Assembly (NCBI RefSeq): GCF_024171525.1
Contig: NZ_JALJZY010000029.1
Span: 1 to 19,125 of the forward strand
Direction: 5' to 3'
DNA length: 19,125 bases
From: Neisseriaceae bacterium HSC-16F19
GTDB taxonomy: Bacteria > Pseudomonadota > Gammaproteobacteria > Burkholderiales > Neisseriaceae
Numbering within the stretch: position 1 is the first letter of the stretch; the number at the start of each line of letters is the position of its first letter. The position numbers and the translations under genes were made by a program. Shown here one piece after another: positions 13,797-19,125 of this stretch. Below the pieces are notes generated by a model. The model made no database searches. It was not told the DNA's origin and worked only from the letters and a program-made list of their open reading frames with translations.

Positions 13797-15296
13797 ATGA
13801 AACGTATTCCTTTGTTTTCAGGCAGCCTATTAGGGCGAACTGACCACTCGTTCACGGTCGCTTTTTTGTCAAAAATCGCCCGCTTCTGTGTTGGAAATGC
13901 GCGCAAGGTGTCCAACCTTGCTGTGCTTTCCGCCTTGAAGCGGACGTTTTTGCCTAAAAAATCAGCTACGCGCCCGAATGGTCAGTTCGCCCTAGCGCTA
14001 CTGTTAACCGCGGCGGCTCCGACCGCGCACGCCATCGACATCCAGCGCTGGCCTTTAGCCTGCGGCGGCCAGGTGCTGCTGGTGGAACGCCATGACAATC
14101 CGATTGTGGACATCGACATCGCCTTTCATGCCGGCAGCGCCTACGACCACGTCCGCAAACCCGGTGTGGCGGATATGGCCAACGGCCTGTTGGACACCGG
14201 CACCGACCGCGACGATGAAGAAACCCTGCGCGCGCGCATCAGCGATTTGGCCGCCACCATCAGCAGTTACGGCGAACTGGAGCGCGGCGGCCTGCGCATC
14301 CGCAGCCTCAGCGAAAAAGCCACCCTCGGCCGCGTCACCACGCTCGCCAACCGCATCCTCAGCCGTCCGCGCTTTGACGACGCGGTATTGCAGCGTGAAA
14401 AACAGCGCGCCATTGCCGGGCTGAAACAGGGCCTGACCCAGCCGCGCTTTATCGCCTCGCGCCGTCTCAGCCTGCTCAACTATCCCGACGGCCATCCCTA
14501 CGGCCTGACAGCGCTGGAAAGCGAAGACAGCATCGCCGCCATCAGCCGTGCCGATGTGCAGGATTTCCACCGTGAGCATTACCGCGCCCAAGAAGCGGTG
14601 GTGGCGGTGGTGGGCGACATCAACCGCGCCGATACCGAGAAACTGGTTAAAAAACTCTTGGCCGGGCTGCCTGAAAACTGCCGCGAAAACCCGCCGCATT
14701 CCATCCTCAATGCTACCGCCGCACGAGACGGCCAACACCAAAGCATCAGCCACCCCGCCAGCCAGGCGCACATTATGCTCGGCATGCCGCTGATCACCCG
14801 CAAGGACCCCGATTACTACGCCCTGATTGTCGGCAACTACATCCTCGGCGGCGGCGGTTTCGACAGCCGCCTGATGAAGGTATTACGCGATGACAAAGGC
14901 TATACCTACGGCGCCGGTAGCAGCCTCAGCCCGTTGCATGCCGCCGGGCCGCTGACCATAGGCTTTTCCACCCAAAAAGCCCAGGCCGCCGAAGCACTGG
15001 CGGCGAGCCGCCAAGTCATCGCCGACTTTATCGCCCAAGGCCCCACCGAGGCGGAACTGCAACAGGCCAAAGACAATATCATCGGCGGCTTCCCGCTGCG
15101 TTTTGACAGCAATGCCAAGCTGATCGGCTATTTGAGTGTAATGGGCATTTACGGCCTGCCGGATGATTTTCTCGACGCCTATCCCGAGCGCGTCCGCGCC
15201 TTAAGCCGCGAAGATATCCGCCGGGTATGGCAGCAACGTGTGGATACCAAGGCGCTTAACAGCGTGATTGTCGGCAGCACCAGCCCTACCCAATGA
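13797..15296 (+). CDS. M16 family peptidase-like protein, non-catalytic partner; signal peptide interrupted by a MITE
   Basis: The ATG at 13797, 2 bp after the first M16 gene, gives 499 residues. Where the zinc motif should be, the sequence reads HVRKPGVADMANGLLD, with no HxxEH, so it should not bind zinc. The C-terminal part keeps the family R/Y substrate-binding segment (SRLMKVLRDDKGYTYG). It most likely pairs with the upstream catalytic subunit. Residues 13-66 are encoded by an inserted 160-bp MITE plus its 2-bp target duplication: removing 54 codons restores a normal 25-residue signal peptide, MKRIPLFSGSLL joined to ALLLTAAAPTAHA. With the insert, the hydrophobic FALALLLTAAAPTAHA is preceded by a 60-residue basic N-region, so export may be changed or abolished. 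An alternative is that this is a tolerated long signal peptide. Confidence 0.9.
   Translation: MKRIPLFSGSLLGRTDHSFTVAFLSKIARFCVGNARKVSNLAVLSALKRTFLPKKSATRPNGQFALALLLTAAAPTAHAIDIQRWPLACGGQVLLVERHDNPIVDIDIAFHAGSAYDHVRKPGVADMANGLLDTGTDRDDEETLRARISDLAATISSYGELERGGLRIRSLSEKATLGRVTTLANRILSRPRFDDAVLQREKQRAIAGLKQGLTQPRFIASRRLSLLNYPDGHPYGLTALESEDSIAAISRADVQDFHREHYRAQEAVVAVVGDINRADTEKLVKKLLAGLPENCRENPPHSILNATAARDGQHQSISHPASQAHIMLGMPLITRKDPDYYALIVGNYILGGGGFDSRLMKVLRDDKGYTYGAGSSLSPLHAAGPLTIGFSTQKAQAAEALAASRQVIADFIAQGPTEAELQQAKDNIIGGFPLRFDSNAKLIGYLSVMGIYGLPDDFLDAYPERVRALSREDIRRVWQQRVDTKALNSVIVGSTSPTQ
13817..13828 (-). repeat. DNA uptake sequence inside the signal peptide codons
   Basis: TTCAGGCAGCCT encodes part of FSGS-L of the second M16 protein. 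The MITE begins three bases later. Confidence 0.85.
13831..13994. mobile_element. 160-bp MITE with TA target duplication, in frame in a coding sequence
   Basis: TAGGGCGAACTGACCACTCG (13831-13850) and CGAATGGTCAGTTCGCCCTA (13975-13994) are terminal inverted repeats with one mismatch in 20. The outer TA at each end is read as the target duplication, leaving a 160-bp element (13833-13992). It encodes no transposase. TA duplication fits Tc1/mariner or IS630-type mobilisation in trans. The element has no stop codon in the M16 frame, and 160+2 bp is divisible by three. Removing it rebuilds a textbook signal peptide, which is strong internal evidence for insertion. Confidence 0.88.
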
Positions 15297-15299
15297 GCC

Positions 15300-15399
15300 G
15301 TAGGTCGGATACTTGTATCCGACAAAACCACAAATGCGACGACAATATTTGAAATCCCGCAGCGCATATCAAAATGTCGGATTCAAGAATCCGACCTAC
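15300..15399. repeat. REPIN-like inverted doublet 5
   Basis: GTAG plus GTCGGATAC-TT-GTATCCGAC (15300-15323), inverted to GTCGGATTC-AA-GAATCCGAC plus CTAC (15376-15399), with a longer 52-bp spacer. It begins 3 bp after the stop of the second M16 gene. Confidence 0.85.
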
Positions 15400-15419
15400 G
15401 ACGATTGCGTAGCGGAAAC

Positions 15420-15491
15420 AGATTCTGCGACTGCGCTACGCTGCGCGCAGAATGACGGATTACTGTCATCCTGCGCGCAGTCGCAGGATCT
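15420..15491. repeat. Second-type inverted repeat pair
   Basis: AGATTCTGCGACTGCGC (15420-15436) and GCGCAGTCGCAGGATCT (15475-15491) are inverted with one mismatch. Between them GCGCGCAG is also inverted or repeated, with AATGACGG and CTGTCATC at the centre. It is unrelated in sequence to the GTAG family and lies right after it; I recall similar intergenic repeats in other Neisseriaceae. Confidence 0.65.
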
Positions 15492-15526
15492 TGCTCAAGA
15501 TAATGCGCATTATTCAACATCCAACC

Positions 15527-15543
15527 TTTCAGGCAGCCTGAAA
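15527..15543. repeat. Palindromic DUS abutting the xseB start
   Basis: TTTCAGGCAGCCTGAAA ends 2 bp before the xseB ATG (15546) and occupies the place of a Shine-Dalgarno. As RNA it can form a 7-bp stem with a 3-nt loop. Confidence 0.8.
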
Positions 15544-15545
15544 CC

Positions 15546-15776
15546 ATGAAAAAAAACACCCCCAAAAACTTTGAAGACGCTTTAAGCCAGCTGGAAGCGA
15601 TTACTGAAAACATGCAGCGCAGCGACCTGCCGCTGGAAGAGGCACTGGCCGCCTATCAGCGCGGTCAGGAATTGGTGCAGTTTTGCCAGCTCAAGCTCAC
15701 CGAAGTCGAACAGAAACTGCAAGTCTTGGACCAAAACGGCCTGCAAGATTGGCAAACCAATGAAATAACAGAATAA
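15546..15776 (+). CDS. xseB: Exodeoxyribonuclease VII small subunit
   Basis: The 76-residue protein has the XseB pattern: NFEDALSQLEAITENMQRSDLPLEEALAAYQRGQELVQFCQ, split over two helices (residues ~8-50), then LTEVEQKLQVL. Several XseB chains bind each XseA to form the nuclease that degrades single-stranded DNA to oligonucleotides. xseA is not in the window. A lipoprotein gene separates it from ispA, which often follows xseB directly. No Shine-Dalgarno is visible; the palindromic DUS lies immediately upstream. Confidence 0.95.
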   Translation: MKKNTPKNFEDALSQLEAITENMQRSDLPLEEALAAYQRGQELVQFCQLKLTEVEQKLQVLDQNGLQDWQTNEITE

Positions 15777-15791
15777 CACCAGGAGACCGCC

Positions 15792-16316
15792 ATGAAATAT
15801 CCTTTATACCTATTGACCCTACTCGCTCTTGCCGCCTGCAAACCGGCCTCTGAAAACAACACTGCTGCGGCAGAAAACCCGGCCCCGGCAGCCACTGCTT
15901 CCGCGCCTGCTCATGACAGCCACACCGAAGCGGCCATCCCCGAAGACGGCATACCCAAAGATATCATCAGCTTGTTCAACGCCTTAGCGCCGGTACTGGA
16001 GAGCAAGGCCAGTCCGCAAGAGGGTGATTTTATTTGGTGGTCGAGTGCCGAGGGCAACTCCATGGAAATGAACGGCTATGTAATAGAACACAGCTACCCG
16101 GGCCTGTCTGCCGCACAAATGACCGACAAAGTGAATGCCCTGCACACTTGGTTTGCTCAGCAAGGCTTTAGCAAAACCGGTGAAGCCGATGGCGAATTCA
16201 CCGACCATGCCTATCAAAAAGACGGCTATATCGCCTGCGCCCTACTGGAGGGCGCCAAGGAAGATGCCCCCTCAGAACTGTATGTCAAAATCAGCTGTGG
16301 TTTACTGCCGCACTGA
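15792..16316 (+). CDS. Small lipoprotein of unknown function
   Basis: The 174-residue protein has a lipoprotein signal peptide with lipobox LALAAC, so Cys16 would be lipidated. A low-complexity Ala/Pro/Asn linker (~17-45) follows, then a soluble domain (~50-174) containing GDFIWWSSAEGNSMEMNGYVIEHSYPG, split by short loops, and two cysteines (C149 and C169). CAGGAGACCGCC gives a strong ribosome-binding site before the ATG. It lies 15 bp after xseB on the same strand and is probably co-transcribed. I do not recognise the domain and assign no function. The N-terminal Asp or Lys sorting signal is not decisive: +2 is Lys, compatible with the outer membrane. Confidence 0.85.
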   Translation: MKYPLYLLTLLALAACKPASENNTAAAENPAPAATASAPAHDSHTEAAIPEDGIPKDIISLFNALAPVLESKASPQEGDFIWWSSAEGNSMEMNGYVIEHSYPGLSAAQMTDKVNALHTWFAQQGFSKTGEADGEFTDHAYQKDGYIACALLEGAKEDAPSELYVKISCGLLPH

Positions 16317-16330
16317 TACGAACAGCTGTC

Positions 16331-16398
16331 GTAGCTTGGGTCGCAGACCCAACAAACCCTAACCGTTTCACAGGTGTTGGGTTTTCAACCCAAGCTAC
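16331..16398. repeat. REPIN-like inverted doublet 6
   Basis: GTAG plus CTTGGGTC-GCA-GACCCAA (16331-16352), inverted to TTGGGTT-TTC-AACCCAA with G-CTAC (16377-16398). The right-hand hairpin has changed to GGGTT/AACCC with both sides compensated. It lies 14 bp after the lipoprotein stop and 23 bp before ispA. Confidence 0.8.
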
Positions 16399-16421
16399 AC
16401 AACTTTGTGAAAGCACACACC

Positions 16422-17315
16422 ATGACCGAAACCGAATTTGCCGCCTGGCAAACCCGCGCCCAAGCGCATACCGAAGCCGTGTTGGCGCAACTGCTGCCGC
16501 CCGATACCGACACCCCGCAACGCCTGCACCAAGCCATGCGTTACAGCGCCTTGGACGGCGGCAAACGCCTGCGTCCGCTGCTGGCACTCGCCGCTGCCGA
16601 ATTGGGCACGGCGGAACCGGCGGCACTGGATTACGCGCTGGCGGCGGTGGAGTGCATCCACGTCTATTCGCTGGTGCACGACGATATGCCGGAAATGGAC
16701 AACGACAGTCTGCGCCGCGGCAAGCCCACCTGCCATGTGGCTTACGACACCGCCACCGCGCTGTTGGTGGGCGATGCCCTGCAAACCCTGGCTTTCGATG
16801 TATTAAGCCGTCCCACCGCCCTGCCGAGCGCACGCCAATTGCGTATGGTGCACACCCTGGCTCAAGCTTCAGGCAGCCTCGGCATGGCCGGCGGACAGGC
16901 GATTGACTTGGCCCATGTCGGCCTGCCCATGAACCAAAGCGAGCTGGAACAAATGCACCGCCTCAAAACCGGCGCCCTCATCCGCTGTGCTACCGCCTTG
17001 GGTGCACTGGCGTGTGCCGATATCGGCGACGACAGGCTGGCACGCTTGGATACCTATGCCGCCAAACTCGGCCTCGCCTTCCAAGTCATCGACGATGTGC
17101 TCGACTGCGAACAGGACACCGCCACCCTGGGCAAAACCGCCGGCAAAGACGCCGAAGCCGACAAACCCACCTATGTGCGCCTTTTGGGCTTGGACGCCGC
17201 CCGCAGCTATGCCGAAACGCTGGTGGCCGAAGCACAGGCCGCGCTGGATATTTTCGACCGGCGCGCCGACGCCCTGCGCCATCTGGCCGCCTTTGTCACC
17301 GCACGGAAGCATTGA
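16422..17315 (+). CDS. ispA: Farnesyl diphosphate synthase (short-chain polyprenyl synthase)
   Basis: From the ATG at 16422 the protein has 297 residues; an upstream in-frame ATG at 16374 lies inside a REPIN-like hairpin and is rejected. First aspartate-rich motif DDMPEMD (87-93), with the two-residue insertion typical of bacterial type II FPP synthases; second motif DDVLD (224-228); GGKRLRP (46-52) and GKTAGKD (237-243) bind diphosphate. It condenses DMAPP and GPP with IPP to make farnesyl diphosphate for undecaprenyl, ubiquinone and similar lipids. xseB upstream supports IspA. dxs, often next, is absent. An exact DUS lies inside the gene (16868-16879), coding GSL-type residues. Confidence 0.95.
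   Translation: MTETEFAAWQTRAQAHTEAVLAQLLPPDTDTPQRLHQAMRYSALDGGKRLRPLLALAAAELGTAEPAALDYALAAVECIHVYSLVHDDMPEMDNDSLRRGKPTCHVAYDTATALLVGDALQTLAFDVLSRPTALPSARQLRMVHTLAQASGSLGMAGGQAIDLAHVGLPMNQSELEQMHRLKTGALIRCATALGALACADIGDDRLARLDTYAAKLGLAFQVIDDVLDCEQDTATLGKTAGKDAEADKPTYVRLLGLDAARSYAETLVAEAQAALDIFDRRADALRHLAAFVTARKH
16868..16879 (-). repeat. DNA uptake sequence within ispA
   Basis: TTCAGGCAGCCT on plus, an exact AG-simDUS on the minus strand, within coding DNA. Confidence 0.85.
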
Positions 17316-17345
17316 CGGTATACGGCTGCCCGATACAAAACAACA

Positions 17346-17382
17346 AGGCTGCCTGAAACGGTCAAACCGTTTCAGGCAGCCT
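17346..17382. terminator. Inverted DUS pair forming a hairpin after ispA
   Basis: AGGCTGCCTGAAACGGT (17346-17362) and ACCGTTTCAGGCAGCCT (17366-17382) form a perfect 17-bp stem with a 3-nt loop; each arm contains one exact DUS. Inverted DUS pairs acting as terminators are known in Neisseria. No T-run follows directly, but a second terminator lies 17 bp further on. Confidence 0.8.
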
Positions 17383-17390
17383 GTTATGCA

Positions 17391-17424
17391 AAAAAGAAAA
17401 AACCCGCCGCAGCGGGTTTTTTTT
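17391..17424. terminator. Bidirectional terminator between ispA and the porin gene
   Basis: AAAACCCGC (17399-17407) pairs with GCGGGTTTT (17412-17420) with loop CGCA. Eight T follow on plus (17417-17424), and an A-rich stretch on the other side gives TTTTTTCTTTTT on minus. It serves both the rightward ispA and the leftward porin gene. Confidence 0.9.
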
Positions 17425-17442
17425 AAACCAATCTCTTACAGA

Positions 17443-18564
17443 TTAGAATACGTGTTTCAAGCCGGCACCGAATGCAGTGGTGGTTGCTTTACCGCGGGTC
17501 GGGTAGCCCAGAGCTGCATCATTTACACGACCGCGACCTTCACGCAACCAGCCGATTTGGGCATTGGCAGTGGTGCGTTTGGACAGGCTGTAATCCACAC
17601 CGGCAACAACTTGGTCATAGCTGGTGTTTTGCAGTTGGGCATTATGATTCGCACGAATTGTGCCATTATCAGCGACTGTACTGCGGACATTCCAACCGTG
17701 TGCATAAGACAGTTTCGGGAACAGATTGCCAAAGTGGTAACCGCCGGTTACAACCACTTCGTTAGAGCGGGTACGACTAGTCAAACCCTGGGCAAAGTGA
17801 TTGTGACTATCTGCCGCATTTGCGTTACGGGCGTGTTGGAATCCTACTGCTGCAAAGATATTGTTGGCATCATAACCGGCTTCCAAAGCATGGACATGTC
17901 CATTGTATTTGGGTGTATTAGGCGCATTGGTACGTCGGGCATGCTTTTGCATTTCGTAGCCGTATTTGGCAAAGAAACCGGAGTTTTCATAGGCCAGACC
18001 CAAACCATAAACATCACGACCACCATAAATACGGGAGTTGTTTACATTGTAGCGCGGGGTGTAATGCACAGCAAAAGAGAAGCCGGCAAAATCGGGAGAA
18101 TCGTAGCGGATCATGCGACGGCGCTCACCGGTACGGGTGTATTTGCCCAAACCCAGAGCTTCGTTGTTGTATTCCCAAGCATCGGGCGTACCCATATCGC
18201 TGCCGATGTAGTTGTTCATATAACCGGCACGTACTTTACCGAAACCGCCTTCCAAACCGATGAAGGAATCACGGGTATTCCAACCGCGGCTTTCATTACC
18301 GTCCAAGCTTACGCGTTGTTCTACCTGCCAAATGGCTTTCAGGCCGTTACCCAGGTCTTCTTGACCTTTAAAACCGATACGGGAACCGTAATCGGTAATA
18401 GCATTATGCCAATAGCCGGTACCATTATCGCCCACAACAGAAGAGCCACTTACTTTGGTTTGAGCAAACTCGTAACCGGCTTTGATTTGGCCGTACAGAA
18501 CCACTTCAGCCATAGCGGCAACCGGCAGAGTAGCCAGAGTCAGAGCAATCAGGGTTTTTTTCAT
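17443..18564 (-). CDS. Trimeric outer-membrane porin (neisserial PorA/PorB family)
   Basis: The 373-residue protein has a Sec signal peptide (MKKTLIALTLATLPVAAMA, cleaved before EVVLYGQIKAG) and the features of Gram-negative 16-strand porins. These are the first strand VVLYGQIKAGYEF, SRIGFKGQEDLGNGLKAIWQVEQ, the WNTRDSFIGLEGGFGKVRAG segment with the pore-lining region after it, alternating hydrophobic strands, and a C-terminal Phe (KHVF) required for BAM insertion. It is probably a major general porin. AAGGA lies about 8 nt upstream of the ATG. It is monocistronic, with a long 5' leader and a strong terminator. Surface loops are Asn/Arg/His-rich and expected to vary between strains. PorB-like is the best guess; I leave the symbol open. 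Confidence 0.94.
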   Translation of the reverse strand: MKKTLIALTLATLPVAAMAEVVLYGQIKAGYEFAQTKVSGSSVVGDNGTGYWHNAITDYGSRIGFKGQEDLGNGLKAIWQVEQRVSLDGNESRGWNTRDSFIGLEGGFGKVRAGYMNNYIGSDMGTPDAWEYNNEALGLGKYTRTGERRRMIRYDSPDFAGFSFAVHYTPRYNVNNSRIYGGRDVYGLGLAYENSGFFAKYGYEMQKHARRTNAPNTPKYNGHVHALEAGYDANNIFAAVGFQHARNANAADSHNHFAQGLTSRTRSNEVVVTGGYHFGNLFPKLSYAHGWNVRSTVADNGTIRANHNAQLQNTSYDQVVAGVDYSLSKRTTANAQIGWLREGRGRVNDAALGYPTRGKATTTAFGAGLKHVF

Positions 18565-18667
18565 TGCTGTATTCCTTTTCTATGTCAAAAAAACAAACCT
18601 GCAAATCGGGACTTGTTGATTTGCGGATTCTTGCGTCAATCGCCGCGTCAGCGATTCCATGGCTGCC

Positions 18668-18696
18668 AATATAATGGCTGCGTTGCGAAAAAACAA
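18668..18696 (-). promoter_or_regulatory. Probable sigma-70 promoter of the porin gene
   Basis: On the minus strand TTGTTT (18691-18696), a 17-bp spacer and TATATT (18668-18673) make a good promoter, about 100 bp upstream of the ATG. AT-rich DNA at 18730-18800 could act as an UP element. Confidence 0.6.
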
Positions 18697-19050
18697 ATTT
18701 AAATACCCTTACAATTCGGGCATCACAGGCCAAATCGTGATTAATATGAAAATATATTTAGTTTTTTCATATGGTTATTTAAAAATTTTTTGTTGTTGCA
18801 ATAAACAGACGTTTTGAGAAAACTGTTGCACATTTGCACCAACTATTACCGTCATGTATATCCCGTCATAAAAAAGCCGCCCAAATACCCTGCCGCAGAA
18901 ACCGCCCAAACAGGCTTTTGATGACTTCCCGCAAGCAAGAAGCCGCTTTCAGGCAGCCGTATCTTTTCCGCACCGCAGCATAAAACAGGCTTTTCAGGTA
19001 AAATCCAACCCGGCCCGCACCCCTTATCCAACCTTGTATGATACGGGTGT

Positions 19051-19088
19051 AAAAGAAAACCCTGCTTGTCTCTGACCAAACAGGGTTT
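19051..19088 (-). terminator. Possible terminator of a leftward gene beyond the right edge
   Basis: AAACCCTG (19057-19064) pairs with CAGGGTTT (19081-19088); TTG and CAA may extend the stem inside the 16-nt loop. On minus it is followed by TCTTTT. Confidence 0.45.
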
Positions 19089-19103
19089 CCAAAGCAAAAC
19101 AGA

Positions 19104-19119
19104 GTTGGATCCGACCTAG
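19104..19119. repeat. Possible degenerate REP-like unit
   Basis: GTTGGATCCGAC followed by CTAG resembles one arm of the GTAG family with a changed head motif (CTAG for CTAC as read on plus) and no loop. The partner arm would lie outside the window. Confidence 0.3.
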
Positions 19120-19125
19120 TCGCGT

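Larger units (their letters stand above)
18565..19125. other. Non-coding right end of the window
   Basis: About 560 bp with no convincing gene. It holds the porin leader and promoter, AT-rich DNA (18730-18800), a one-mismatch DUS (18950-18961), a terminator-like hairpin (19057-19088) and a possible degenerate GTAG-type repeat at the edge. An open frame on minus at 18852-19097 reads through the DUS and lacks coding character. Confidence 0.6.

Noticed and set aside
13619..13915. 98-codon open frame on minus across the MITE
   Set aside because: It lies opposite the two M16 genes and includes MITE sequence; no supporting features.
16374..16421. Upstream ispA start
   Set aside because: It lies inside a REPIN-like hairpin; the start at 16422 gives the normal N-terminus.
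18852..19097. 81-codon open frame on minus
   Set aside because: It reads through a DUS and a terminator-like hairpin, has no ribosome-binding site and no recognisable domain.
1..19125. CRISPR arrays, tRNA and rRNA genes
   Set aside because: The repeats found are inverted doublets, not regularly spaced direct repeats, and no tRNA cloverleaf or rRNA segment was recognised by eye.

Overview
The window is chromosomal DNA of a member of the Neisseriaceae. The clearest sign is a DNA uptake sequence (DUS): AGGCTGCCTGAA or its complement occurs exactly at 11 places, with several one-mismatch copies. I recall this dialect as AG-simDUS, related to the Kingella and Eikenella dialects. Type IV pilins, a PglL-type glycosylase, a neisserial trimeric porin and a Correia-like repeat agree with this. 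By eye most of the window is G+C-rich (high 50s to 60 percent); the first ~1.7 kb is clearly poorer in G+C. I cannot name the species.

Layout. 1-3941 is a pilin locus: an O-oligosaccharyltransferase (pglL-like, cut by the left edge and running to base 1), two tandem type IV pilin genes, and a divergent TfpX/TfpZ-type pilin accessory gene. A strong bidirectional terminator and a 206-bp Correia-like element follow. 4222-9071 is a leftward run: holC, a Nudix hydrolase, an ADP-ribosylglycohydrolase, bioB and argF, several with their own terminators. 9238-12343 is the leftward ftsY-ftsE-ftsX cluster. Divergent from ftsY, 12442-17315 reads rightward: two M16 (pitrilysin-like) peptidase genes, xseB, a small lipoprotein gene and ispA. 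A convergent trimeric porin gene (17443-18564) follows, then about 560 bp with no convincing gene.

How the genes fit together. The pilin block looks like a self-contained pilus cassette: pilin subunits, a pilin glycosylase and a pilin-specific assembly helper. FtsE/FtsX control septal cell-wall hydrolysis and FtsY targets membrane proteins. The two M16 genes probably make a catalytic/non-catalytic pair. xseB and ispA are neighbours in many proteobacteria.

The most striking content is repetitive DNA. (1) Six inverted doublets of a GTAG-headed palindrome, a REPIN-like family, lie between genes; two of them supply the TAG stop codon of the adjacent gene. (2) A 160-bp MITE with TA target duplication and near-perfect terminal repeats is inserted in frame inside the signal peptide of the second M16 gene, adding exactly 54 codons. 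(3) A Correia-like element carries different terminal repeats from the classical ones. (4) DUS copies act as parts of genes: one gives ftsY its stop codon, an inverted pair forms a hairpin after ispA, and a palindromic form abuts the xseB start codon.
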